From: Streptomyces globosus | Lineage (GTDB): Bacteria > Actinomycetota > Actinomycetes > Streptomycetales > Streptomycetaceae | NCBI RefSeq assembly: GCF_003325375.1 | Contig: NZ_CP030862.1 | Location: forward strand, 1,243,501-1,307,500 | Reading direction: 5' to 3' | Length of the DNA stretch: 64,000 nucleotides | Part shown: positions 55,868 to 64,000 of the stretch, one piece after another | How positions within the stretch are numbered: position 1 is the stretch's first letter | Layout of the letters: every line of letters begins with the position of its first letter | Position numbers and translations under genes: made by a program | The notes under the pieces: model-generated | The model's database searches: none | The model's input: the letters and a program-made list of their open reading frames with translations, nothing else | Told to the model about the DNA's origin: nothing

Positions 55868-56545
55868 GTGCGGAGGTTCGGAGTGCTGGCCACGGCGGGT
55901 ACGGCGGAGGGGGTGCCGGCCCGGCCGGCGGCGGGAGCGTGCCGCGGGTCCGTGCGCGACCTGCGCGGCACCGGCGGGAGCGGCCCCGAGCGGCTCGGCT
56001 TCGCCGAGGGGGACGTCGTCGTGGTCTCGGGCCTGCCCGGCGGCGGGAAGAGCACGCTGATCAAGCGCGCCGCCGAAGGCCTCGGCATCGACTCGCAGGA
56101 CGTGCGCGAGCGCTGGGAGCGCCGCATGCCCCGCGTCCTGCCGTACGCCGCCTACCGGCCGCTGGTGCGGATCGCCCACTACTGGGGGATGTGGCAGGCC
56201 CTGCGCTCCGGCGCCTCCGTCGTCGTCCACGACTGCGGGACGCAGGCCTGGGTGCGCGGGCTGCTCGCCGCGGCCGCCCGGCGCCGCGGCCGGGCCCTGC
56301 ACCTGGTGCTCCTCGTGGCCACCCCCGAGGAGGCCCTGGCCGGGCAGCAGGCGCGCGGCCGCGGTGTGTCGGCGTACGCCTTCTCCCGCCACCGGGCCGC
56401 CGTCGACCGCCTGCTCCGGGCCGCCGAGACCGGGCCGCTGCCCGCCGGCTGCGCGTCGGTGGTCCTCCTGGACCGGCCCGCGGCCGCCCGGCTGACCCGT
56501 ATAGCCTTCCGGCCGGCGCCCCCGGCCGTCCGGCCGGCTGCCTGA
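55868..56545 (+). CDS. Small P-loop ATPase/kinase-like protein
   Basis: 225 residues, GTG at 55868 with GGAGG 8 bases upstream. Walker A GLPGGGKST (55-63) is followed by a short kinase-type layout: DSQDVRERWERRMP (substrate side), ASVVVHDCGTQAWVRG, ALHLVLLVATPEEALAGQQARGR (Walker-B-like strand and lid) and HRAAVDRLL. Resembles AAA_33 zeta-toxin/kinase-like ATPases seen across Streptomyces. First 45 residues disordered. Substrate unknown. Followed 83 bp later by two SseB-like genes on the same strand. Confidence 0.85.
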   Translation: MRRFGVLATAGTAEGVPARPAAGACRGSVRDLRGTGGSGPERLGFAEGDVVVVSGLPGGGKSTLIKRAAEGLGIDSQDVRERWERRMPRVLPYAAYRPLVRIAHYWGMWQALRSGASVVVHDCGTQAWVRGLLAAAARRRGRALHLVLLVATPEEALAGQQARGRGVSAYAFSRHRAAVDRLLRAAETGPLPAGCASVVLLDRPAAARLTRIAFRPAPPAVRPAA

Positions 56546-56628
56546 CCGGCCGCGGGGGCCGGACCGCGCGTGGCCGCGCGGGCGGCTACCCTCGGGCGCG
56601 GAACACGGCGCGACGAGCGGAGGCGGAC

Positions 56629-57375
56629 ATGGGCGGGGACGGCGGCTGGCCGGAGAACGAGCTGGAGCAGGTGCTCGGCGCCGCCCTCGGCGCGCCGGAC
56701 GCGGGCCCGCGGATCGTCGAGGTCCTCGGCCGCAGCTCCGTCTGGGTGCCGCTGCCCGCCGGAGGCGGCCCCGACAGCGCCTCCCTCGCGCTGCCCACCA
56801 TGGACATCGGCGGGGCGGCGTACGTCCCCGTCTACAGCTCCGCGTCGCAGTTCCGCGCCTGCGTGGGCACCGCCATGGACTTCGCGGTGGCCCCCGCCGC
56901 CGAGTTCGCCCGCGGCCTCCCTCCCCAGCTCGGCATCGCCGTCAACCCGGAGGGCGCCGTCGGCGCCCCCCTGCCCCCGCCCGCCGTCGCCGCCCTGTGC
57001 CGCGCCGGCCGCACCGAGCTCGACGGGCCCGCCTCCGGCGCCCGCGTCCGCCTCTACGAGCCCGACTGGCAGGAGGACCCGGTGGACCTCCTGGCCGCGG
57101 CCTCCGAGGAGTTCCGCGCCACCGGCGCCGTGGCCGCCGCGTACCGCTGCCTGGCCAGCGTCGAGGGCGGCGCGCCCGAGCTCTACATCGCGGTCCGGCT
57201 CGTCGGAGCGGACCCCGGCCTGCGGGCCGTCCCCCTGGAGGCCCTCGGCCGGGCCCTGGGCCGCGTCCCGGCGCCCTGGCCCGTCCAGTTGGTGCTGCTC
57301 GACGCCCCCGAGGCCGCCGGCGACCCCGTCGCCGACCACATCGTTACGCGCGTACGCCCCTTCTACGTCCCCTAG
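56629..57375 (+). CDS. SseB-like protein (enhanced serine sensitivity family), copy 1
   Basis: 248 residues, ATG at 56629 after GGAGG. Two SseB domains: N-terminal (about 1-110; NELEQVLGAAL, VWVPLPAGG, VPVYSSASQFRACVG, GIAVNPEGAV) and C-terminal (about 130-245; YRCLASVEGGAPELYIAVRL, DPVADHIVTRVRPFYVP). The family name comes from the E. coli phenotype; biochemistry is unknown. Followed by a paralogue and close to serine/glycine genes, an association that may be meaningful. Confidence 0.88.
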   Translation: MGGDGGWPENELEQVLGAALGAPDAGPRIVEVLGRSSVWVPLPAGGGPDSASLALPTMDIGGAAYVPVYSSASQFRACVGTAMDFAVAPAAEFARGLPPQLGIAVNPEGAVGAPLPPPAVAALCRAGRTELDGPASGARVRLYEPDWQEDPVDLLAAASEEFRATGAVAAAYRCLASVEGGAPELYIAVRLVGADPGLRAVPLEALGRALGRVPAPWPVQLVLLDAPEAAGDPVADHIVTRVRPFYVP

Positions 57376-57458
57376 CGCCGCTTAAGCTGGTGACATCTCC
57401 TGGCCGCACGAGTGGCCTGGACAGCGGGTCTACGCGGGCGGACGAGGAGGGGGTACCG

Positions 57459-58199
57459 GTGAGTGCGTCAGGCACGGCCGCGGCCGGGCAGGTCGAGCAC
57501 GTGATGCGCCAAGTGACTCCCGGGCGCTACGAGAGCTACGAGTCACTTCTGCACGCCCTCGCCGAGGGCCGGCTGTGGATGCTGCTCTGGCAGGGCTCTC
57601 CAGGCTCCCCGGACGCCCAGTACGGCGGCATGGAGCTGGAGGGCCTCGGCTACGCCCCGTGCGTCACCTCGCCCCGGGAACTGGCCGCCAGCGGCTGGAA
57701 CCGGGGCTACGAGGTCGTCACCGGCCGGGACATCGCCCGCGCCCTCTACCCCGACCGGTGGGGGCTCTGGCTCAACCCGCACGCCCAGGGAGGCGGCCTC
57801 GGCATCCCCTGGGCCGACCTGCGCCGGATCGCCACCGGACTGGACCGGATGCCGGCCGGCCCGCTGCGGCTGTCCGAGCCGGCCCTGGAGCTCCCGCAGT
57901 TCTACGGGCTGCTGACCCAGCACGCGCACCGCACCCCGGCCGTGCGGTCGCTGCGCCGCGCCTGGGTGCAGCCCGCGCTGGGCTCGCCGTACCTCGCGGT
58001 CGGCCTCGACCTGTACGACGCGTCCGCGCCCGCGCTGGAGTCCGTACGGGAGATGATGCGCCAGTCCGTGGGGGCGGTGCCCGAGGGGGTGCCGGTCTGC
58101 ACGGTGGCGCTCGCCGACGAGCACGACCCCGTCGCGATGTGGCTCCGGTCGCAGACGCGCCCGTTCTACGACCGCGAGGGGCAGGCCCCGGCCTACTGA
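57459..58199 (+). CDS. SseB-like protein (enhanced serine sensitivity family), copy 2
   Basis: 246 residues, GTG at 57459 with GGAGG upstream. Same two-part layout as the previous gene: N-terminal domain (LLHALAEGRLWMLLWQG, LGYAPCVTSPRELAASG, LWLNPHAQGGGLGIPWADL) and C-terminal domain (AVRSLRRAWVQPALGSPYLAVGLDL, DPVAMWLRSQTRPFYDRE), ending in the same ...RPFY motif. Gap of 83 bp between the two genes, likely one transcript. A hairpin follows at 58258. Confidence 0.87.
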   Translation: MSASGTAAAGQVEHVMRQVTPGRYESYESLLHALAEGRLWMLLWQGSPGSPDAQYGGMELEGLGYAPCVTSPRELAASGWNRGYEVVTGRDIARALYPDRWGLWLNPHAQGGGLGIPWADLRRIATGLDRMPAGPLRLSEPALELPQFYGLLTQHAHRTPAVRSLRRAWVQPALGSPYLAVGLDLYDASAPALESVREMMRQSVGAVPEGVPVCTVALADEHDPVAMWLRSQTRPFYDREGQAPAY

Positions 58200-58257
58200 G
58201 AACCGGCCACAAGGGCCCCGTCCGATCCGTGGACGCACCTGCCGCGCGACCTCTCCG

Positions 58258-58298
58258 GGCCGCGGGGAGCACCGGCTTCGCAGCCGCTCCCCGCGGCC
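58258..58298 (+). terminator. Terminator after the SseB pair
   Basis: GGCCGCGGGGAGC (58258-58270) pairs over 13 bp with GCTCCCCGCGGCC (58286-58298), 59 bases after the stop codon. Confidence 0.8.
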
Positions 58299-58864
58299 TT
58301 CGCCTTGTCCGGATTTCGCTGCCCTTGAACACCCAAAAGGCGTGCTCCTGAGGCCCCTTGGGCACCATGTCCGCATGCGTACCGAACGGACGGTGTTGCT
58401 CCGCTGAGCCGACACCGGAGTCCGGATAACGGGAATCGGACCCTCACATCACGGTTGCGCATCCATTCATCTGCGGGTCTGGCGGCTGATCGACGCGCCG
58501 ATGAAGACTCCCCACCCAAGAGCCGCTCCGCCCCCGGGAAGGACCCGGCTCACCTGCACACCGCTCGCCGCTCCGCCCTGCTTTCCGCACGCACCGCACC
58601 GAGCACAGCACCACCCGCACGTCCAGCACTTCTGCACCTCCCGCACCGCTGCACGTCCCGTGCGTCCCGCACACCCCGCACTGCCGCACGTCCCGCACTG
58701 TCGCACGTCCTGCACGTCCTGCACGTCCCGCACCGCGCACGTCCCGCACCCCGGCACGCCCCTGCTGCGTGCCGCGACGCAACTCCAGCGCCACTCCGCA
58801 CCAACGCCGCCACAGCGGCGGGCATGGGCCGGCGACCCGCCGGCCGAGAGGGGTCCCCACCACG
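58299..58864. other. Long intergenic region before the peptide transporter operon
   Basis: 566 bp between the SseB terminator and the first permease gene. No believable gene on either strand. The first 200 bp are less GC-rich and probably hold the promoter. The rest is C-rich on the plus strand and carries the GCACGTCC array described separately, so a long leader is possible. Confidence 0.5.
58617..58744. repeat. Seven copies of GCACGTCC, partly in a 9-bp tandem
   Basis: GCACGTCC starts at 58617, 58651, 58686, 58703, 58712, 58721 and 58737; three copies are exactly 9 bp apart, and the early copies are 34-35 bp apart (close to four 9-bp units). Degenerate CGCAC/CCGCAC units fill the gaps. It lies about 120-250 bp before the transporter operon. 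Confidence 0.75.
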
Positions 58865-59857
58865 ATGACGGCACCACTGCATGACACGAGCGCGGAAACC
58901 CCCGCACCCGTGTCCGTAGCCGATGTCCCGGCGAAGGCCATCGAGGGCCGTTCGCCCGGCCGTATCGCCTGGATGCGGCTCAAGCGCGACAAGGTCGCGC
59001 TGACCGGCGGCATGGTCGTGATCCTCCTGATCCTGGTGGCGGTGTTCGCGCCGCAGATCGTGAGCGTGCTGGGCCACCCGCCCAACGAGTTCCACGAGGA
59101 CCTGATCGACCCGGACCTCGGCACGCCGATCGGCTCCTTCGGCGGCATCAGCTCCGAGCACCTGCTCGGCGTCGAACCGACCAACGGGCGCGACGTGTTC
59201 AGCCGGATCGTCTACGGCGCCCGCATCTCCCTGGTCGTCGCCTTCCTCGCCGCCTTCGTCTCCGTCGCCATCGGCAGCTTCCTCGGCGCCCTGGCCGGCT
59301 TCCTCGGCGGCTGGGTCGACGGCCTGATCAGCCGCACGATGGACCTGCTGCTGGCCTTCCCGCAGCTGCTGTTCACCATCGCCCTGGTCTCCGTCGTCCC
59401 CAACTCCCTCTGGGGATTCGAGGGTTCCGGCGTCCGCATGGGCGTGCTGATCGTCGTCATCGGCTTCTTCGGGTGGCCCTACATCGGCCGCATCGTCCGC
59501 GGCCAGACGATCTCCCTGCGCGAGCGCGAGTACGTCGAGGCGGCCCGCAGCCTCGGGGCCGGCCGCGGCTACATCCTGGTCAAGGAGCTGCTGCCGAACC
59601 TGGTCGCCCCGATCCTCGTCTACGCGACGCTGATCATCCCGACCAACATCCTGACGGAAGCGGCCCTCAGCTTCCTCGGCGCCGGCGTCAAGCCGCCGAC
59701 CGCCTCCTGGGGAAAGATGCTCTCCGACGCCGTCCCCATCTACCAGGACGACCCCATGTACATGGTGGTCCCCGGCATGACGATCTTCATCACCGTCCTG
59801 GCGTTCAACCTCTTCGGGGACGGGCTGCGCGACGCACTCGACCCCAAGGGCAGCTGA
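58865..59857 (+). CDS. Peptide ABC transporter permease (DppC/OppC type)
   Basis: 330 residues, ATG at 58865. N-terminal OppC_N segment (AWMRLKRDKVALTGGMVVILL), LLGVEPTNGRDVFSRIVYGARISL before helix 2, and the EAA loop EYVEAARSLGAGRGYILVKELLPN near 225-250 that docks the ATPases. About six helices. Family role: one half of the membrane channel for di- or oligopeptide import. First gene of a five-gene transporter set; unusually, the C-type permease precedes the binding protein. Confidence 0.93.
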   Translation: MTAPLHDTSAETPAPVSVADVPAKAIEGRSPGRIAWMRLKRDKVALTGGMVVILLILVAVFAPQIVSVLGHPPNEFHEDLIDPDLGTPIGSFGGISSEHLLGVEPTNGRDVFSRIVYGARISLVVAFLAAFVSVAIGSFLGALAGFLGGWVDGLISRTMDLLLAFPQLLFTIALVSVVPNSLWGFEGSGVRMGVLIVVIGFFGWPYIGRIVRGQTISLREREYVEAARSLGAGRGYILVKELLPNLVAPILVYATLIIPTNILTEAALSFLGAGVKPPTASWGKMLSDAVPIYQDDPMYMVVPGMTIFITVLAFNLFGDGLRDALDPKGS

Positions 59858-59898
59858 ACCGCTTCACCGATTCACCCACCACTGGAGGTTGGACCACC

Positions 59899-61662
59899 GT
59901 GATCCGCAGAAAGCAGGCACTCGCGATCACCGCCGTGATCGCCGCCCTGTCGCTGACCGCCGCGTGCGGCGGCGGCGACGGCGAGAAGAAGTCCGAGGCG
60001 AAGGGCGCCGGCGGCGCCGCCTTCAACGCCGCCACCACCGGCGTGGTCAACCCGTCCACCGAAAAGGGCGGCGAGCTCAAGCTCTGGTCGCCGCAGGACG
60101 TCGACTACCTCGACCCGGCGCGTGCCTACTACGGCTTCGTGTGGAACATGCAGCGCCTCTACATCCGCCAGCTGCTCGCGTACGACAGCAAGCCGGGCGA
60201 GGCGGGCACGAAGCTCGTCCCGGACCTCGCGGAGGCCCTCCCGGTCATCAGCAACGAGGGCAAGACGTACACCCTCAAGCTGAAGGACGGCGTGAAGTTC
60301 GAGGACGGCACGCCGATCACCTCGAAGGACATCAAGTACGGCATCGAGCGCGTCTTCGCGCAGGACGTGCTCTCCGGCGGCCCGACCTACCTGATGGACA
60401 TCCTGGACCAGGGCCAGAAGTACCCCGGCCCGTACAAGGACACCGACCCCGGGAAGATGGGCTTGAAGTCCGTCCAGACGCCGGACGACAAGACGATCGT
60501 CTTCAACCTGGCGAGCGCCAACTCCGACTTCAGCTACCTGCTGGCCATGCCGGCCTCGTCGCCGGTCCCGATGGCCAAGGACACCGGCGCCACGTACACG
60601 AACAAGCCGGTCTCCACCGGCCCGTACAAGGTCGAGAGCTTCACCGCCGGCAAGGGCGCCACCTTCGTCCGCAACGAGAACTGGGACCCGAAGACGGACA
60701 CCATCCGCACGGGCCTGCCGGACAAGGTCACCTTCACGGTGACGACCAACCCGGACGACATGGACGCCCGCCTGCTCTCCGGCGACATCGACCTCGCGGT
60801 CGACGGCACCGGCCTCCAGCAGGCCGCGAAGAACAAGGTCCTGAAGGACCCGAACCTCAAGAAGAACGCGGACAACCCCTTCACCGGGTACATCCGCTAC
60901 TTCGCCTTCGCGCAGTCGGTCGCGCCGCTCGACAACATCGACTGCCGCAAGGCCGTCATCTACGCGGCCGACCCGAAGTCGCTGCAGACCGCCCGCGGCG
61001 GCCCGACCAGCGGTGACCTCGGCGCCAACATGCTGCCCCCCGGTGTGCCCGGCTCCGACAAGAGCTACGACCCCTTCGGCCTGACCAAGGGCCAGCCGCA
61101 GGAGGACAAGGCCAAGGAGGCCCTCAAGGCCTGCGGCAAGCCCGACGGCTTCGAGACCACGATCGCGGTGCGCAACAACCGCGCCCCCGAGGTGAAGACG
61201 GCCGAGTCCCTCCAGGCCTCGCTCGCCAAGGTCGGCATCAAGGCCACCATCGACCAGTACGACGGCAAGCTCTCCTCCTCCACCGTCGGCTCGCCCGAGA
61301 ACGTGAAGAAGAAGAACTACGGCATCATCGTCATGGGCTGGGGCGCCGACTACAACTCCGGCTCGGGCTTCCTCCAGCCGCTCGTCGACGGCTCGTTCAT
61401 CAAGCCCAACGGCAACCACAACTACGCGGAGCTGAACGACCCGGAGATCAACGGGCTGTTCGACAAGGCCGCCGACGCCGCGTCGCCCGAGGCCGCCGCG
61501 CCGCTCTACACCGAGATCAACAAGAAGGTCATGGAGAAGGCGCTCTACCTTCCCATCAACTTCGACAAGGCCTTCGTCTACCACAACCCCCGTCTGACGA
61601 ACGTCTACTTCAACGACTCCATGGGCAAGATCGACCTCGCCGTGATCGGCGTCGGCAAGTAG
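59899..61662 (+). CDS. Peptide ABC transporter substrate-binding lipoprotein
   Basis: 587 residues, SBP_bac_5 family. GTG at 59899 has GGAGG 10 bases upstream; lipobox LTAAC near residue 23. DVDYLDPARAYYGFVWNMQRLYIRQL near 70, LVPDLAEALPVISNEGKTYTLKLKDGVKFEDG (about 98-130), TNKPVSTGPYKVESF near 235 are typical. It captures peptides outside the membrane for the permeases. It starts 41 bases after the permease; a strong hairpin after its stop may raise its message level over downstream genes. Confidence 0.94.
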   Translation: MIRRKQALAITAVIAALSLTAACGGGDGEKKSEAKGAGGAAFNAATTGVVNPSTEKGGELKLWSPQDVDYLDPARAYYGFVWNMQRLYIRQLLAYDSKPGEAGTKLVPDLAEALPVISNEGKTYTLKLKDGVKFEDGTPITSKDIKYGIERVFAQDVLSGGPTYLMDILDQGQKYPGPYKDTDPGKMGLKSVQTPDDKTIVFNLASANSDFSYLLAMPASSPVPMAKDTGATYTNKPVSTGPYKVESFTAGKGATFVRNENWDPKTDTIRTGLPDKVTFTVTTNPDDMDARLLSGDIDLAVDGTGLQQAAKNKVLKDPNLKKNADNPFTGYIRYFAFAQSVAPLDNIDCRKAVIYAADPKSLQTARGGPTSGDLGANMLPPGVPGSDKSYDPFGLTKGQPQEDKAKEALKACGKPDGFETTIAVRNNRAPEVKTAESLQASLAKVGIKATIDQYDGKLSSSTVGSPENVKKKNYGIIVMGWGADYNSGSGFLQPLVDGSFIKPNGNHNYAELNDPEINGLFDKAADAASPEAAAPLYTEINKKVMEKALYLPINFDKAFVYHNPRLTNVYFNDSMGKIDLAVIGVGK

Positions 61663-61746
61663 CCACCGGGCGAGTCGCCACGTAACAACAGGCAAGTGCC
61701 TTCACCGCACATGCGCTAGTCCGAAGGGCAGGTGAAGGCCGCAGGC

Positions 61747-61781
61747 GGCGGCTGCCGTCCCCACGAGGGGCGGCGGCCGCC
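61747..61781 (+). terminator. Attenuator-like hairpin after the binding-protein gene
   Basis: A 4-bp CCCC/GGGG tip, one bulged T and an 11-bp GC stem (one G-U pair) surround the loop ACGA, 84 bases after the stop. Such partial terminators commonly separate abundant binding proteins from permeases. Confidence 0.6.
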
Positions 61782-61801
61782 CGCCCCGGCGGCCGACTGC
61801 A

Positions 61802-62799
<998 letters not shown>

Positions 62800-62803
<4 letters not shown>

Positions 62804-63921
62804 CCGAGAACCCCACCGCCGGCTCCGGCGGCTCCGCCGCGGCCGCCGCCGGCCCCGCGTTCGTCCCCGAGCAGGCGGGCCCGCGCAGCGGCGCCTTCCT
62901 GTCGGTACGCGACCTCAGGGTGCACTTCCCGACCGACGACGGCCTGGTGAAGTCCGTCGACGGGCTCTCCTTCGACCTGGAGCGCGGCAAGACGCTCGGC
63001 ATCGTCGGCGAGTCCGGCTCCGGCAAGTCGGTGACCTCGCTGGCCGTCATGGGCCTGCACCGCACCGGCAACGCCCGCAGCCGCCCGCACATCTCCGGCG
63101 AGGTCGTCCTCGACGGCGAGGACCTCGTCAAGGCGGACGCCGACCACGTCCGCACCCTGCGCGGCCGCAAGATGGCGATGGTCTTCCAGGACCCGCTCTC
63201 CGCGATGCACCCCTACTACACCGTCGGCAAGCAGATCGTCGAGGCGTACCTGACGCACCACGACACCGACAAGAAGGCCGCCCGCAGGCGCGCCGTCGAG
63301 ATGCTCGACCGCGTCGGCATCCCCGAGCCTCACCGGCGCGTGGACGCCTACCCGCACGAGTTCTCCGGCGGCATGCGCCAGCGCGCGATGATCGCGATGG
63401 CGCTGGTCAACAACCCCGAGCTGCTCATCGCCGACGAGCCGACCACCGCGCTCGACGTCACCGTCCAGGCGCAGATCCTCGACCTGATCCGCGACCTCCA
63501 GCGGGAGTTCGGCTCAGCCGTCATCATGATCACGCACGACCTGGGCGTGGTCGCCGAGATGGCAGACGACATCCTCGTGATGTACGGCGGCCGCTGCGTC
63601 GAGCGCGGCACCGCGGAGAAGGTCTTCTACGAGCCCCGCCACCCCTACACCTGGGGGCTGCTCGGCTCCATGCCGCGCATCGACCGCGAGCAGACCGAGC
63701 GCCTGATCCCGGTCAAGGGCTCCCCGCCCAGCCTCATCAACATCCCGAGCGGCTGCGCGTTCAACCCGCGCTGCCCGTACGCGGACGTCCCCGAGGGGGG
63801 CGTCACCCGCACCCGCCGCCCCGAGCTGACCGAGGACGGCAGCGGGCACTGGTCGGCCTGCCACATGGCGCAGGAGGAGCGGACCCGGATCTGGACCGAA
63901 GAGATTGCGCCGAAGCTGTGA
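62800..63921 (+). CDS. Peptide ABC transporter ATPase (DppD/OppD type)
   Basis: 373 residues, GTG at 62800. Walker A GESGSGKSV near 68-76, Q-loop MVFQDPLSAMHPYY, signature FSGGMRQRAMIAMAL, Walker B LLIADEPTTALDVT, H-loop ITHDLGVVA, and the C-terminal oligopeptide-transporter domain with the Cys cluster CAFNPRCPYA and, later, SACHMA, which in this family can bind an iron-sulfur centre. Overlaps both neighbours by GTGA. Confidence 0.95.
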
Positions 63922-64000
63922 CCGACATGACGAAGAAGGACACGGCCGCGGCGGGCGCGCCCGAGGCGGACGCCGAAGAGCCGCTGCTGAAGGTGACCGG
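63918..64000 (+). CDS. Second peptide ABC transporter ATPase (DppF/OppF type), 5' end only
   Basis: GTG at 63918 overlaps the previous stop as GTGA; 27 codons are visible (TDMTKKDTAAAGAPEADAEE, then PLLKVTG), a disordered start leading into the first beta strand. Too short for motifs; identity is inferred from the operon order, in which a second ATPase is expected. Confidence 0.75.
   Translation, partial: MTDMTKKDTAAAGAPEADAEEPLLKVT

Noticed and set aside
58617..58744. GCACGTCC array as a CRISPR
   Set aside because: The unit is only 8-9 bp, spacing is too short for spacers, and there are no cas genes.

Overview
The window is chromosomal DNA from a high-GC actinomycete, almost certainly a Streptomyces. 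Third codon positions are nearly all G or C, GTG starts and 4-base GTGA/ATGA stop-start overlaps are common, and lipoprotein and Tat-type exported genes are frequent. Several blocks match streptomycete landmarks: glgE-treS-maltokinase, a cabC-like EF-hand gene, a B12-riboswitch cobalt transporter and a tandem glycine riboswitch before gcvT. I recall a similar gene order in the central chromosome of S. coelicolor, which would make the exopolysaccharide and cyclodipeptide loci accessory insertions, but that is memory and unverified. I see no tRNA, rRNA, insertion sequence, prophage or CRISPR array.

Layout. 1-8.4 kb: alpha-glucan/trehalose metabolism (maltokinase fragment, treS and glgE leftward; glgP rightward) and a small secreted protein. 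8.5-10.8 kb: secreted M4 metallopeptidase. 11.1-29.7 kb: a mosaic exopolysaccharide region with a polyprenyl-phosphate sugar transferase, GDP-L-fucose genes (gmd, fcl), a 925-residue secreted LamG protein, a lipoprotein, a permuted-looking CoA-transferase, two glycosyltransferases, an acetyltransferase, a polymerase-like membrane protein, a flippase, a Wzz/kinase-like co-polymerase without a P-loop, and a nucleotidyltransferase/CDP-alcohol transferase pair. 29.8-31.5 kb: divergent MFS exporter and MarR regulator with two palindromic sites between them. 31.6-33.8 kb: glgX, a second alpha-glucan gene.

34-39 kb: two L,D-transpeptidase lipoproteins flank a SpaA-repeat surface protein that has no LPXTG signal but a Lys-rich tail. 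39.1-43 kb: enoyl-CoA hydratase, an anti-sigma-like ATPase, and a coupled deacetylase-like plus beta-propeller lipoprotein pair. 43.0-45.0 kb: a cyclodipeptide synthase overlapping a CYP121-like P450, the most notable locus here. 45.3-49.3 kb: EF-hand protein, PadR regulator, and cbiMNQO under a cobalamin riboswitch. 49.3-55.6 kb: flavodoxin-like reductase, AMIN-like secreted protein, then sdaA, glyA, gcvH and gcvT, with glycine and serine use tied to a tandem glycine riboswitch. 55.9-58.2 kb: P-loop ATPase and two SseB-like proteins. 58.9-64 kb: a peptide ABC transporter operon (permease, binding protein, permease, two ATPases), cut by the window edge.

How the parts work together. GlgE/TreS/maltokinase, GlgP and GlgX build and recycle alpha-glucan and trehalose. 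The exopolysaccharide genes supply initiation, fucose donor, transfer, modification, export and length control for a fucose-containing glycan. The synthase and P450 probably make an oxidised, perhaps tyrosine-derived, cyclodipeptide.
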